Positions 7,356 through 14,734 of a stretch of 25,542 nucleotides of DNA are shown here, piece after piece. Each line of letters begins with the position of its first letter. The first letter of the stretch is position 1. The DNA is taken from NCBI GenBank assembly GCA_003022685.1, contig PXSV01000118.1:13384-38925 (forward strand). Direction: 5' to 3'. The notes beneath the pieces are model-generated. The model was not told the DNA's origin and did not search any database. It was given only the letters and a program-made list of their open reading frames with translations. The position numbers and the translations under genes were made by a program. This DNA comes from Halobacteriales archaeon SW_9_67_24 (GTDB taxonomy: Archaea > Halobacteriota > Halobacteria > Halobacteriales > Halococcaceae).

Positions 7356-8636
7356 CTATCGCCTCTGTACTTCCATTCGGATCGGCTCGGACGGATGCAT
7401 CGTGAGCGATGGGGCGAAGTCGAGCTCCGCGCTCTGCTCGGGGGCGAGCCGGAGCCGATAGTTCTGCGCGACCGTCGCGAGGATCATCTGGGCTTCGAGC
7501 ATCGAGAGGTGTTTGCCGATGCAGTGGCGCGGACCGCCGCCGAACGGGAACGTCTCGGGATCGTCGTACCACCGAGGATCGCGGTGGACGCCCCACTGCG
7601 GGAGCATGACGAGCGATCCCTCGGGGACGTCGTACCCACCGAGTCGGACGTCCTCGGACGGCTCGCGGAAGATCGTGTAGACTGGTGGGTAGAGCCGCAT
7701 CGCCTCCTGGATCACGCGCTCGGTGAGATCGAGATCGCGCACGTCGTCGGCCGTCGGCGGTTCGCCGCCGAGCACGTCGTCGATCTCGTCGTGGACACGG
7801 CGCTCGATCTCGGGATGCTGGGCGAGGAGATACCACGTGTAGGTGAGCGATAGCGCGGTGGTGTCGTGGCCCGCGAGCAACATCGTCATCAACTCGTCGC
7901 GAACCAGTTCGTCGGTCACCTCATCGACCTCGCCCTGTGCGCGCAGCAGGATCGAGAGCAGGTCCATCTCGCCGTCCTCCGTTCCCCGGCGCTGTCGAAC
8001 CAAGGAGTCGAGGACGCCTTCGAGGTTGTCGACCGCGCGCTCGAACTCGATGCGTTCGCGCGTCGGCACCCACTCCGGGAGGAGGAACTGTGCCGCCTTC
8101 GGCTCGAACATCTTGCCGAGGGGTTCGAGGTTGTTCTGCACCGTTTCGGTGGTAGGGTCGTCGAGTTCGGTGCCGAACATCACCGAGACGATCACCTTCA
8201 CCGTGATTCGGGCCATCGCGGGGTCGATTGCGACGACGTCGCCCTCGTTCCAGCCGTCGAGCATCGTCTCGGCGTACCCGGCGATCTCCTCGCCGAAGTT
8301 CGCCACACGGCCGGGGGCGAACGCGGGCTGGGCGCGCTGGCGCTGGCGCCGCCAGAACTCGCCGCCGCTCATCAGGAGACCGTCGCCGAGCAGGTCGTCG
8401 ATGCTGCCCGTTCGCATCGTCTGTGCCTTCCGAAACCGCGAGGCCTCGCTCACCAGGACGCGCTCGATGTCCGTCGGGTCCGTGACGAGGTACGTCGATT
8501 CGGACCCGAGGGTGAACGTCGCGAGGCCGTTGTAGCTCCGCGTGAGCGTCTCGATGAACGTGAACGGGTCGCGGGAGTAGCGATGCGTGTTGCCGAGAAC
8601 CGGCAGGTCCTGGGGGCCTGGTGGCTGCGTGCTCAT
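7356..8636 (-). CDS. Cytochrome P450 with internal in-frame deletion before the heme loop
   Basis: This is a 426-residue heme-thiolate monooxygenase-like protein from ATG 8636 (MSTQPPGPQDLPVLGNTHRY). It has the I-helix motif AGHDTTA (about residues 255-261), the K-helix EAMR (ExxR), FREPSEDVRLGGYDVPEG, and the heme-binding loop FGGGPRHCIGKHLS with ligand Cys372. No membrane anchor is seen, so it should be soluble. The text runs DDPETF directly into PFGGGPRHC (join at about 7540). CYP proteins normally have 15-25 residues there (meander region, usually including an RW motif and a Tyr/Phe before PFGGG). The loss is in frame but probably harmful to folding. An upstream in-frame start at 8681 would add 15 residues with no family match. 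Redox partners are not visible nearby. Confidence 0.87.
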   Translation of the reverse strand: MSTQPPGPQDLPVLGNTHRYSRDPFTFIETLTRSYNGLATFTLGSESTYLVTDPTDIERVLVSEASRFRKAQTMRTGSIDDLLGDGLLMSGGEFWRRQRQRAQPAFAPGRVANFGEEIAGYAETMLDGWNEGDVVAIDPAMARITVKVIVSVMFGTELDDPTTETVQNNLEPLGKMFEPKAAQFLLPEWVPTRERIEFERAVDNLEGVLDSLVRQRRGTEDGEMDLLSILLRAQGEVDEVTDELVRDELMTMLLAGHDTTALSLTYTWYLLAQHPEIERRVHDEIDDVLGGEPPTADDVRDLDLTERVIQEAMRLYPPVYTIFREPSEDVRLGGYDVPEGSLVMLPQWGVHRDPRWYDDPETFPFGGGPRHCIGKHLSMLEAQMILATVAQNYRLRLAPEQSAELDFAPSLTMHPSEPIRMEVQRR

Positions 8637-8777
8637 ATACTTCGAAGGATGCGAAGCGGTTACAGCGTTACGCTCACCCACCTGACGGGCCGGTTTCGTG
8701 GTTCACGATCCGGGGTCAGACCGTGGATCGGGGTCGGTCCCCAAACACCCATAGGGGAACCGGGATATTGTGGGAGT

Positions 8778-9059
8778 ATGTGCGCCGAGCGAGCCGAGTC
8801 GACGACGCCACGCGACCCCGAGGAGTGGGAGGAGTGGCTGCGGACCGCCGAGGAGGTGCTCGACGAGACGGTCGAACGGGAGGGGGCGCTCGAATGCGAG
8901 TTCGACGAGTTCGAACTCGACATCCCGATGGCGTGGGGCGAGGAGGCCAACCGCGCTCGATGGGGACTCGACGGCACCGTCCACGTCCAGGTCGAGGGCG
9001 ATCGCCGACCGCTGGCGGCGTGGCTCGACTGGTGGTACGACAGAGTGCCGACGTCCTGA
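8778..9059 (+). CDS. Small acidic protein of unknown function
   Basis: A 93-residue frame from ATG 8778: MCAERAESTTPRDPEEWEEW at the start, very rich in Glu, Asp and Trp, ending LDWWYDRVPTS. Six of seven Trp are in W-E/D or D-W contexts. The amino-acid make-up (strong acidity, sensible core residues such as FELDIPMAWG and VHVQVEGDRRPLAAWL) is that of a genuine soluble haloarchaeal protein. No domain was recognised. It is divergent from the P450 gene (141 bp apart), where GGATATTG just before the ATG is the only AT-rich element. Confidence 0.6.
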   Translation: MCAERAESTTPRDPEEWEEWLRTAEEVLDETVEREGALECEFDEFELDIPMAWGEEANRARWGLDGTVHVQVEGDRRPLAAWLDWWYDRVPTS

Positions 9060-9120
9060 ATCGCCGAGAAAGCGGCGGACGGCGACCGATCAGCGGCTGG
9101 CTCCGGGTGCAGGAATCCGA

Positions 9121-9927
9121 CTATCGGCCCTCGAACTCGGGTTCCTCGTCCGCGATGAACGCCTCCGCGCCCGCGCGGTGGTCGTGGCTCTCGAACACCG
9201 CGGCCTGGGCGGCGGCCTCGTTCGTCATTGCCTGGTCCAACGAGCTCTCCAAGCCCTGCCGGATGAGTCGCTTCGAGGCCCGGAGCGCCACCGTCGGCCC
9301 CGTCGCGATCTCCGCGACGAGTTCGTCCGCACGCTCGTCGAAGGACTCGTCGGGACAGACGTGGTTGAACAAACCGAGCGACTCTGCACGGTCGGCCCCG
9401 ACGAGTTCGCCCGTGAAGACGAGTTCCTTCGCGGTGTTCTCGCCAACGATCCGTGGGAGGAGATACGACGTTCCGGAGTCGACCGCGAGCCCGACCTGGC
9501 GGAAGCCGAAACTGATTCTGGATTCTTCGGTTGCGACCTGGAGATCGCAGGCGATGGCGAGGTTCGCGCCCGCGCCGAAGGCGACGCCGTCGATCTTGGC
9601 GACGGTCGGGAGGTAGAACTCCGCGACGCGCTTGACCGTCCGGGCCGTCTCCTGTGCCACGTGGCGAACGGCCTCCTCCAGTGGCACGTCGCCCGCGAGC
9701 CGTTCGGTCATCGCGTTGATGTCGCCGCCGGCCGAGAACGCCCCGCCGGACCCCTCGATCACGAGACAGCGTGCGTCGCCGCCCTCCAGTTCGTCGAGTG
9801 TGTCGAGAATGTCCGCCGAAACCTCGCTGGTGAGCGCGTTGCGCATCGACGGCCGGTTCAGCGTCAGCGTCGCGACGCCGTCCGTGACGTCGAGCACCAC
9901 CGCGTCGTCGCTCGATCCATCGCTCAT
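9121..9927 (-). CDS. Enoyl-CoA hydratase/isomerase family protein (PaaG-like)
   Basis: A 268-residue crotonase-superfamily protein from ATG 9927 (MSDGSSDDAVVLDVTDG). The oxyanion-hole motifs are FSAGGDINAM and KIDGVAFGAGANLAIACD. Where crotonases have a catalytic Glu in PEIGL, this protein has RQVGLAVDSGTSYLLPR. The Asp-Ser-Gly pattern is typical of PaaG and related ring-epoxide or double-bond isomerases, so isomerase activity is at least as likely as hydration. The C-terminal helices ending in EEPEFEGR are normal and the gene appears intact. It is divergent from the 3-hydroxyacyl-CoA dehydrogenase fusion (213 bp between starts), forming a beta-oxidation pair. Confidence 0.9.
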   Translation of the reverse strand: MSDGSSDDAVVLDVTDGVATLTLNRPSMRNALTSEVSADILDTLDELEGGDARCLVIEGSGGAFSAGGDINAMTERLAGDVPLEEAVRHVAQETARTVKRVAEFYLPTVAKIDGVAFGAGANLAIACDLQVATEESRISFGFRQVGLAVDSGTSYLLPRIVGENTAKELVFTGELVGADRAESLGLFNHVCPDESFDERADELVAEIATGPTVALRASKRLIRQGLESSLDQAMTNEAAAQAAVFESHDHRAGAEAFIADEEPEFEGR

Positions 9928-10140
9928 TTGATCGCCTCGCCGGTTCCACCGCTCGTACTCCTGTCGTTCGACACGGTATCCGTCATGTGTTCCTCTCTCA
10001 CGTGGATTGCCGCTGGCTAAAGCGTTGCCCAGAACCGACCGCCGATCGTCCCTGTTTTGACGACGACCGACCGCCGGTTCCAAGGGGATCCGGCGGCCGG
10101 TGGCGACGGAGTTAACCCCGTGCCGGGCGGCTCCGTATCC

Positions 10141-12096
10141 ATGGACGCCAGTGAGATCGAGCGCGTCGCGGTGCTCGGCGCGGGCAACATGGGCCACGGC
10201 ATCACCGAGGTCGTCGCGATCGTGGGCTACGACGTGACGATGCGCGATGTCGAGCAGGAGTTCGTGGAGTCCGGCTACGAGGATATCGAGTGGAGCCTCG
10301 ACAAACTCGGCGAGAAAGGTCGGATCGACGAGTCCGCCGAGACGGTTCTGGGCCGAATCGACACCACGACCGATCTGAAGACCGCGGTCGGCGACGTCGA
10401 TCTCGTGATCGAGGCCGCGCCCGAACGGATGGCGCTCAAACAGGAGATCTACGGCGAGCTCGACGCACTCGCACCCGACGACGCGATTCTCGCCTCGAAC
10501 ACCTCGTCGCTCTCGATCACCGAGATCGCCACCGCAGTCGACGAACCCGAGCGGGTGGTCGGCACACACTTCTTCAATCCACCAGTTAAGATGGACCTCG
10601 TCGAGGTGATCTACGGCGAAGACACCACCGACGAGACCGCCGAGGCCGCCCACGGGTTCGTCGAATCGCTCGACAAGACCCCGATCTACGTCCGGAAAGA
10701 CGTGCAAGGGTTCGTGGTCAACAGCGTGCTGGGACCGTTCATGGTCGAGCCGGCGTGGATGGTTTCGGATGGCGAGGCCACCATCCAGGCGGCCGACGCC
10801 GCGATGGTCCACCAGCGGGGCTACCCGATGGGACCGTTCGAACTCGGCGATCTGACCGGGATCGACATCGGGTATTCAGTACGGGAGGAGGCCGGGATCG
10901 AGAACCCGCCGTTGGTCGAGGAGAAAGTCGAAGCCGAGGAGCTGGGCCGGAAGACCGGGAAGGGCTACTACGACTACGACGATGGCGACGGTCCCGACTA
11001 CGAGCCAGGCGACGGTGAGGAGTTCGACACGCTCCGCGTCGAGGCCCAAATGGTGAACGAGGCCGCGAAGCTGATCGGCCAGGACGTGGCGACGGCGGAG
11101 GCGATCGACACCGGCATGCGCCTCGGAGCGGGGTTCCCGGAAGGTCCGTGCCGACGCGCCGACGACATCGGACTCGGTCGGATCCTCGAAAAACTCGAAG
11201 CGCTCCACGACGAGACTGGCGAGGAGCGGTTCGCCCCCGCCGACCACCTCGTCGAACTCGTCGAGAGTGGGATGACTGGTGCGGACGCCGGGCAGGGCTT
11301 TTACTCACATGGCGACGGCGAAGATCGCACCTACCACGACCTCAACTACGAGATCGACGATCGGGGCGTGCTCACGATCGAACTCGACCGGCCCGAACGC
11401 TTGAACGCGCTCTCGCGGGATCTCCTCGACGAGATCGACCATCTACTCAAGGCGGTAGATTCAGGCGACATCCGGTGTGTCACCATCGAGGGCACAGGTG
11501 AGAAGGCGTTCTCGGCCGGTGCGGACGTCACCGGGTTCGCCGACACCGAGCCAGCGGACGTGCTCCGCGCGACGCCGACCTACGAGACCGTCGCGGAGTT
11601 TCCTCGTCCCGTCATCGCGAAAATCGAGGGGTTCTGCCTCGGCGGCGGCCACGAACTCGCGCTCGCGTGTGATATACGGATCGCAACCGAGGACTCGACG
11701 TTCGGCCAACCCGAGATCGGGCTCGGCCTGATCCCCGGCGGCGGCGCGACCCAGCGACTCACCCGTCTCGTGGGTGCCGCGCGCGCGAAGGAACTCGTCT
11801 TCCGGGGCCACCAAATCGACGCCGCGACCGCGGCCGACTGGGGGATGATCAATCGCGCAGTGTCAGGCGACGAACTCGACGACGCCGTCGAAAAAGTCGT
11901 CTCGGACATCGTGAACGGTCCCCCCGTCGGTCTCGAAGTCGCGAAGAAGGTGATGAACGAGGGGGCCGACGCCGACCTCGATGCGGCGCTGACGTTGGAG
12001 CGCCAGGGCTTCTCGATTTTGATGGGCACCGACGACGTGGCCGAGGGCACCGCCGCGTTCCGCGAGGACCGCGATCCCGAGTTCGAGGGGCGCTGA
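10141..12096 (+). CDS. 3-hydroxyacyl-CoA dehydrogenase/enoyl-CoA hydratase fusion
   Basis: A 651-residue bifunctional protein. Residues 1-380 are a 3-hydroxyacyl-CoA dehydrogenase: NAD motif VLGAGNMGHGI (13-18), SNTSSLSITEIA, the catalytic-His region THFFNPPVKM (His143), and the C-terminal domains with GYPMGPFELGDLTGID and FPEGPCRRADDIG. Residues about 400-651 are a crotonase domain: RPERLNALS, FSAGADVTGF, KIEGFCLGGGHELALACD and QPEIGLGLIPGGG, with the catalytic Glu of QPE. The order HCDH-ECH is the reverse of bacterial FadB but common in haloarchaea. It catalyses hydration and then NAD-dependent oxidation of enoyl-CoA. ATG 10141 was chosen over an upstream in-frame start at 10057 because VLGAGNMG follows at the usual distance. 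No lesion is seen. Confidence 0.94.
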   Translation: MDASEIERVAVLGAGNMGHGITEVVAIVGYDVTMRDVEQEFVESGYEDIEWSLDKLGEKGRIDESAETVLGRIDTTTDLKTAVGDVDLVIEAAPERMALKQEIYGELDALAPDDAILASNTSSLSITEIATAVDEPERVVGTHFFNPPVKMDLVEVIYGEDTTDETAEAAHGFVESLDKTPIYVRKDVQGFVVNSVLGPFMVEPAWMVSDGEATIQAADAAMVHQRGYPMGPFELGDLTGIDIGYSVREEAGIENPPLVEEKVEAEELGRKTGKGYYDYDDGDGPDYEPGDGEEFDTLRVEAQMVNEAAKLIGQDVATAEAIDTGMRLGAGFPEGPCRRADDIGLGRILEKLEALHDETGEERFAPADHLVELVESGMTGADAGQGFYSHGDGEDRTYHDLNYEIDDRGVLTIELDRPERLNALSRDLLDEIDHLLKAVDSGDIRCVTIEGTGEKAFSAGADVTGFADTEPADVLRATPTYETVAEFPRPVIAKIEGFCLGGGHELALACDIRIATEDSTFGQPEIGLGLIPGGGATQRLTRLVGAARAKELVFRGHQIDAATAADWGMINRAVSGDELDDAVEKVVSDIVNGPPVGLEVAKKVMNEGADADLDAALTLERQGFSILMGTDDVAEGTAAFREDRDPEFEGR

Positions 12097-12148
12097 CCGA
12101 TCGCAGCTGCCCGGAAGTTATTTCGAGGGCGACAACTAACCTCGAAAC

Positions 12149-12367
12149 ATGGACGAATCGACTCTCACCGCACTCTCACAGCGCAAGGCAGCTTTCTGGA
12201 TCGGCGTGGTCTGCCTGTTCGGTGGCGGAGTCGTTCCGGGGAGCGTCCGCGTCGGCGACCAGGAGCTGGCAGGAATCGTCATTGCGCTCGGGGCTGTTAT
12301 CCCCACTGTCCGACTGCTCGTCGGTATCTTCCACATTCTTCGACCTCGTTCGATGTGTATCAAATGA
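12149..12367 (+). CDS. Small two-helix membrane protein of unknown function
   Basis: A 72-residue frame from ATG 12149 (MDESTLTALSQRKAAFWIGV). Two hydrophobic helices are visible, about residues 15-32 (AAFWIGVVCLFGGGVVPG) and 40-63 (LAGIVIALGAVIPTVRLLVG), with a short basic tail. The pattern and length resemble many uncharacterised haloarchaeal membrane peptides; no family was recognised. It lies 52 bp after the hydratase fusion on the same strand and ends in TGA at 12365-12367, directly at the foot of a long stem-loop. Confidence 0.55.
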   Translation: MDESTLTALSQRKAAFWIGVVCLFGGGVVPGSVRVGDQELAGIVIALGAVIPTVRLLVGIFHILRPRSMCIK

Positions 12368-12448
12368 TAGGGTCGGTTGGAAGCGGTTACCGGTGCGACC
12401 GCACGCCATCGTACGGTCGATCCCGGAAGGACTTCCAACCAACCCTAT
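12367..12448. repeat. 82-bp inverted repeat/stem-loop in convergent intergenic region
   Basis: The arms ATAGGGTCGGTTGGAAG (12367-12383) and CTTCCAACCAACCCTAT (12432-12448) pair over 17 positions with one mismatch. On the minus-strand RNA that position becomes a U-G wobble, so the whole stem would pair. A nested CGACCG...CGGTCG pair lies in the 48-bp interior. It sits between the convergent small membrane protein gene and gatE. It may be a structured RNA, a terminator for either gene, or a decayed miniature element with terminal inverted repeats. No target-site duplication is apparent. The rest of the gap up to 12585 shows no further feature. Confidence 0.6.
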
Positions 12449-12585
12449 GAGCTACAGGGAAAGGAGAGCGGACAGCTGAGACGGAGAGCGTGTTTCCACC
12501 GCCCCAAACTGGTAGTAGTTGAAACAAGTGGGACGCTCGAAACCCACTCATCAGGCGGACCGCCGCATGACGACAGCGCGGCAGT

Positions 12586-14544
12586 TCAGGCTCGTTTCTG
12601 GATCTCCTCGCGGAGGAGTTCGCTCACGGTGTCGCCCTCCGCGCGACCGCCGAGCGCGCCCATGCACTCGCCCATCAGCCCGGAGAACGCGCCCATCCCT
12701 TCGACCTCGACCTGATCCTCGTTCCGCTCGACCACCTCGACGACGACCTCGCGGACCTCTTCGTTGCCCGCGCTTCCGAGTTCCTCGCGTTCCGCCGCCT
12801 CTGCCGGCGAGAGATCGGGATTCTCGGCGAGCGCCGTGAGGAGATCGGGGAGACCCTCCGTCGTGACCTTCCCCTCGGTGAGTAGCGAGAAGGCATCGAG
12901 GAAACGCTCGTCGTCCAACTCCTCGACCGGCACGCCGTCACGACGGAGCTCGGTGACGGTGCTTTCCATCGTTTGGGCCGCGAGCGTGGGATCGACACCC
13001 TGCTCGACCGCCGCCTCGAACAGGCTCATCCGGCGGCCGTACGCGACCTGCTCGGCGAGGCCAAGGTCGAGATCGTGCTCTGATTCGTAGCGGTCGACTT
13101 TCTCGGTCAGAAGCTCCGGGGGTTCGACGTTCTCGATGTCGAGTTCGACGGGCGGAACGTCGGTCTCGGGGTACATCCGCGCCGCGCCAGGCAGCGGCCG
13201 GAGGTACTCCGAAGTAGTCTCCTGGACTCCGCGAGTCTCCTCCGGTACGCCCGCGATCGCCGCGCGGGCGCGCTCCGCGACCGCCTCGATCGCCGCTGCG
13301 GCCGGTTCGGGGGCGGCGGCGACCATCGCCACCGCGTCGTTTTCGTTAGCGTCAACCGCTCCGCGGAGCGCGTCGACCTCGGCTTCGGTCACGCCGTATG
13401 CCGGAAGTTCGTCGGTGTGGAAGATCCCGCCGACGCCGTGGCGTTTCGCGTGATCCGCGAACTCGGTGCCAAGCCGGCGGTCTGACTGGATCTCGTGGCC
13501 CACGAGTCCCGCAAAGCCTTCCAGCCGGACGGCCATCGCGCGCCCGCCGCCCGCGAGCGCACCCTCGATCACGCCGCTGTCGGTGTCTACTCGCGGGCTT
13601 CGCCCGCTTGTATGGTTTGCGGAGCTTCGCTCCGCACTATCGGCGAAGACCTCGGTCACGTCCACGGGATCGTCGACGCTCGCCCCTCGATCGGCGAGTT
13701 CGTCGCGGATCGTGAGGAGTTCTACTTGCCGGCCGACCTCCCCGGCCACGATGTCGTCGATGTCGTCGAGGCTCTGGACACCCTTGAGCTCGACGCGCGC
13801 GCCCTCCGCGATCGAGACGTTGACGTCCTGACGGATGGTGCCGAGCCCGCGCTTCACGGTACCAGTGGAGCGCAACAGCATGCCGATACGTTCGGCGGCC
13901 TCCTTCGCCTGGCGGGGCGAGGTGATGTGGGGCTTGGTGCCGATCTCCACGAGGGGAATCCCGAGCCTGTCGAGTGCGTACCGCACCCCCGAATCGGTCT
14001 CTGCGACCCGCCCGGCGCTCTCCTCTTCGAGCATGAGGTCCTCGATGCCGACCGGGCCCTCCGCAGTGCTGATCTCGCCGTCACTCGCGACGAGCGCCGA
14101 GCGCTGGAACCCCGAGGTGTTCGAGCCGTCGACCACGATCTTGCGCATCACGTGGACTTGGTCCACGGGCGTCATGTCGAGCAGCGCGGCGATTTCGAGC
14201 ACGACAGCGATCGCCTCGCGGTCGATCCGGTGAGGGGGTTCGTCGTCGGCCTCGACCAGGCAGGTCGAATCGAAGGCGAGGTACTCGAACTCGCGCTCGA
14301 CGCTCGCCTCTTCGAGGGCGGCGACGTCGATCTCGCCGAGTTCGCTCCGCGTCGGATGGAGGAAGCGACGGAATCGATGGGTCGATGCTTCTGGTTCGCG
14401 CCGGTCGGTCGGACAGCCACAGAACAGCTTGGAATCGGTGTCGAGCTGCTGGTGGATTTCGAGGCCGGCGACGAGACCCAGGGCCTCGTAGTCGTGCTCG
14501 TGATCGGTGTCGCGTCCGGAATCGTGGTCTGACTCCGCGCTCAT
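12586..14544 (-). CDS. gatE: Glutamyl-tRNA(Gln) amidotransferase subunit E, with palindromic in-frame insert
   Basis: GatE with GatD (not in this window) forms the archaeal amidotransferase that converts Glu-tRNA(Gln) to Gln-tRNA(Gln). The 652-residue frame from ATG 14544 contains LVAGLEIHQQLDT, FCGCPTDRRE, HVMRKIVVDGSNTSGFQR, GVRYALDRLGIPLVEIGT, GTIRQDVNVSIAEGARVE, the AspRS-type insertion domain (GGIFHTDELPAYG), LRPLPGAARMYPETD, and the YqeY-like tail ending SGLMGECMGALGG...LLREEIQKRA. It is about 20-30 residues longer than usual. Residues about 302-319 (SAERSSANHTSGRSPRVD) interrupt a conserved VFAD/TDSGVI context and are encoded by two tandem palindromes. The gene otherwise looks intact, so the insert seems tolerated. 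Upstream in-frame sequence before 14544 has no family match. Confidence 0.95.
   Translation of the reverse strand: MSAESDHDSGRDTDHEHDYEALGLVAGLEIHQQLDTDSKLFCGCPTDRREPEASTHRFRRFLHPTRSELGEIDVAALEEASVEREFEYLAFDSTCLVEADDEPPHRIDREAIAVVLEIAALLDMTPVDQVHVMRKIVVDGSNTSGFQRSALVASDGEISTAEGPVGIEDLMLEEESAGRVAETDSGVRYALDRLGIPLVEIGTKPHITSPRQAKEAAERIGMLLRSTGTVKRGLGTIRQDVNVSIAEGARVELKGVQSLDDIDDIVAGEVGRQVELLTIRDELADRGASVDDPVDVTEVFADSAERSSANHTSGRSPRVDTDSGVIEGALAGGGRAMAVRLEGFAGLVGHEIQSDRRLGTEFADHAKRHGVGGIFHTDELPAYGVTEAEVDALRGAVDANENDAVAMVAAAPEPAAAAIEAVAERARAAIAGVPEETRGVQETTSEYLRPLPGAARMYPETDVPPVELDIENVEPPELLTEKVDRYESEHDLDLGLAEQVAYGRRMSLFEAAVEQGVDPTLAAQTMESTVTELRRDGVPVEELDDERFLDAFSLLTEGKVTTEGLPDLLTALAENPDLSPAEAAEREELGSAGNEEVREVVVEVVERNEDQVEVEGMGAFSGLMGECMGALGGRAEGDTVSELLREEIQKRA
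13593..13636. repeat. Tandem triloop palindromes inserted in gatE
   Basis: Two perfect hairpins lie 10 bp apart: GCGGGC-TTC-GCCCGC (13593-13607, 6-bp stem) and TGCGGAGC-TTC-GCTCCGCA (13618-13636, 8-bp stem). Both have the loop TTC. They lie inside the gatE reading frame and keep it open. Their style (perfect stem, three-base loop) matches palindromes in the intergenic regions at 20646-20879 and 25207-25225. Confidence 0.85.
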
Positions 14545-14691
14545 TGTCACCACGTGCGACGCGGAGCGACAAAAACCCGTCCGGTCGTAGCCGACCCTCC
14601 CCACTACGACACGCCGCCCGGAACGCGTTATCGGCGACGCCTTCCCTGTTGGCGAAAAATTGTTGTGTCCGATCTATCAGTTCGGTTGGAT

Positions 14692-14701
14692 AGTATTTAT
14701 G
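14692..14701 (+). promoter_or_regulatory. Probable TATA element of the metalloprotease gene
   Basis: AGTATTTATG is the most AT-rich decamer in the divergent gatE/protease gap. It lies 34-43 nt before ATG 14735, placing a transcription start about 10-15 nt before the start codon, as is usual for short-leader haloarchaeal mRNAs. Confidence 0.4.
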
Positions 14702-14734
14702 TGACGGACGGCCACGCTTACTGGCGGAACCAGC

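Noticed and set aside
9928..10812. N-terminal extension of the minus-strand enoyl-CoA hydratase
   Set aside because: It is antisense to the 3-hydroxyacyl-CoA dehydrogenase domain and has no crotonase homology before ATG 9927.
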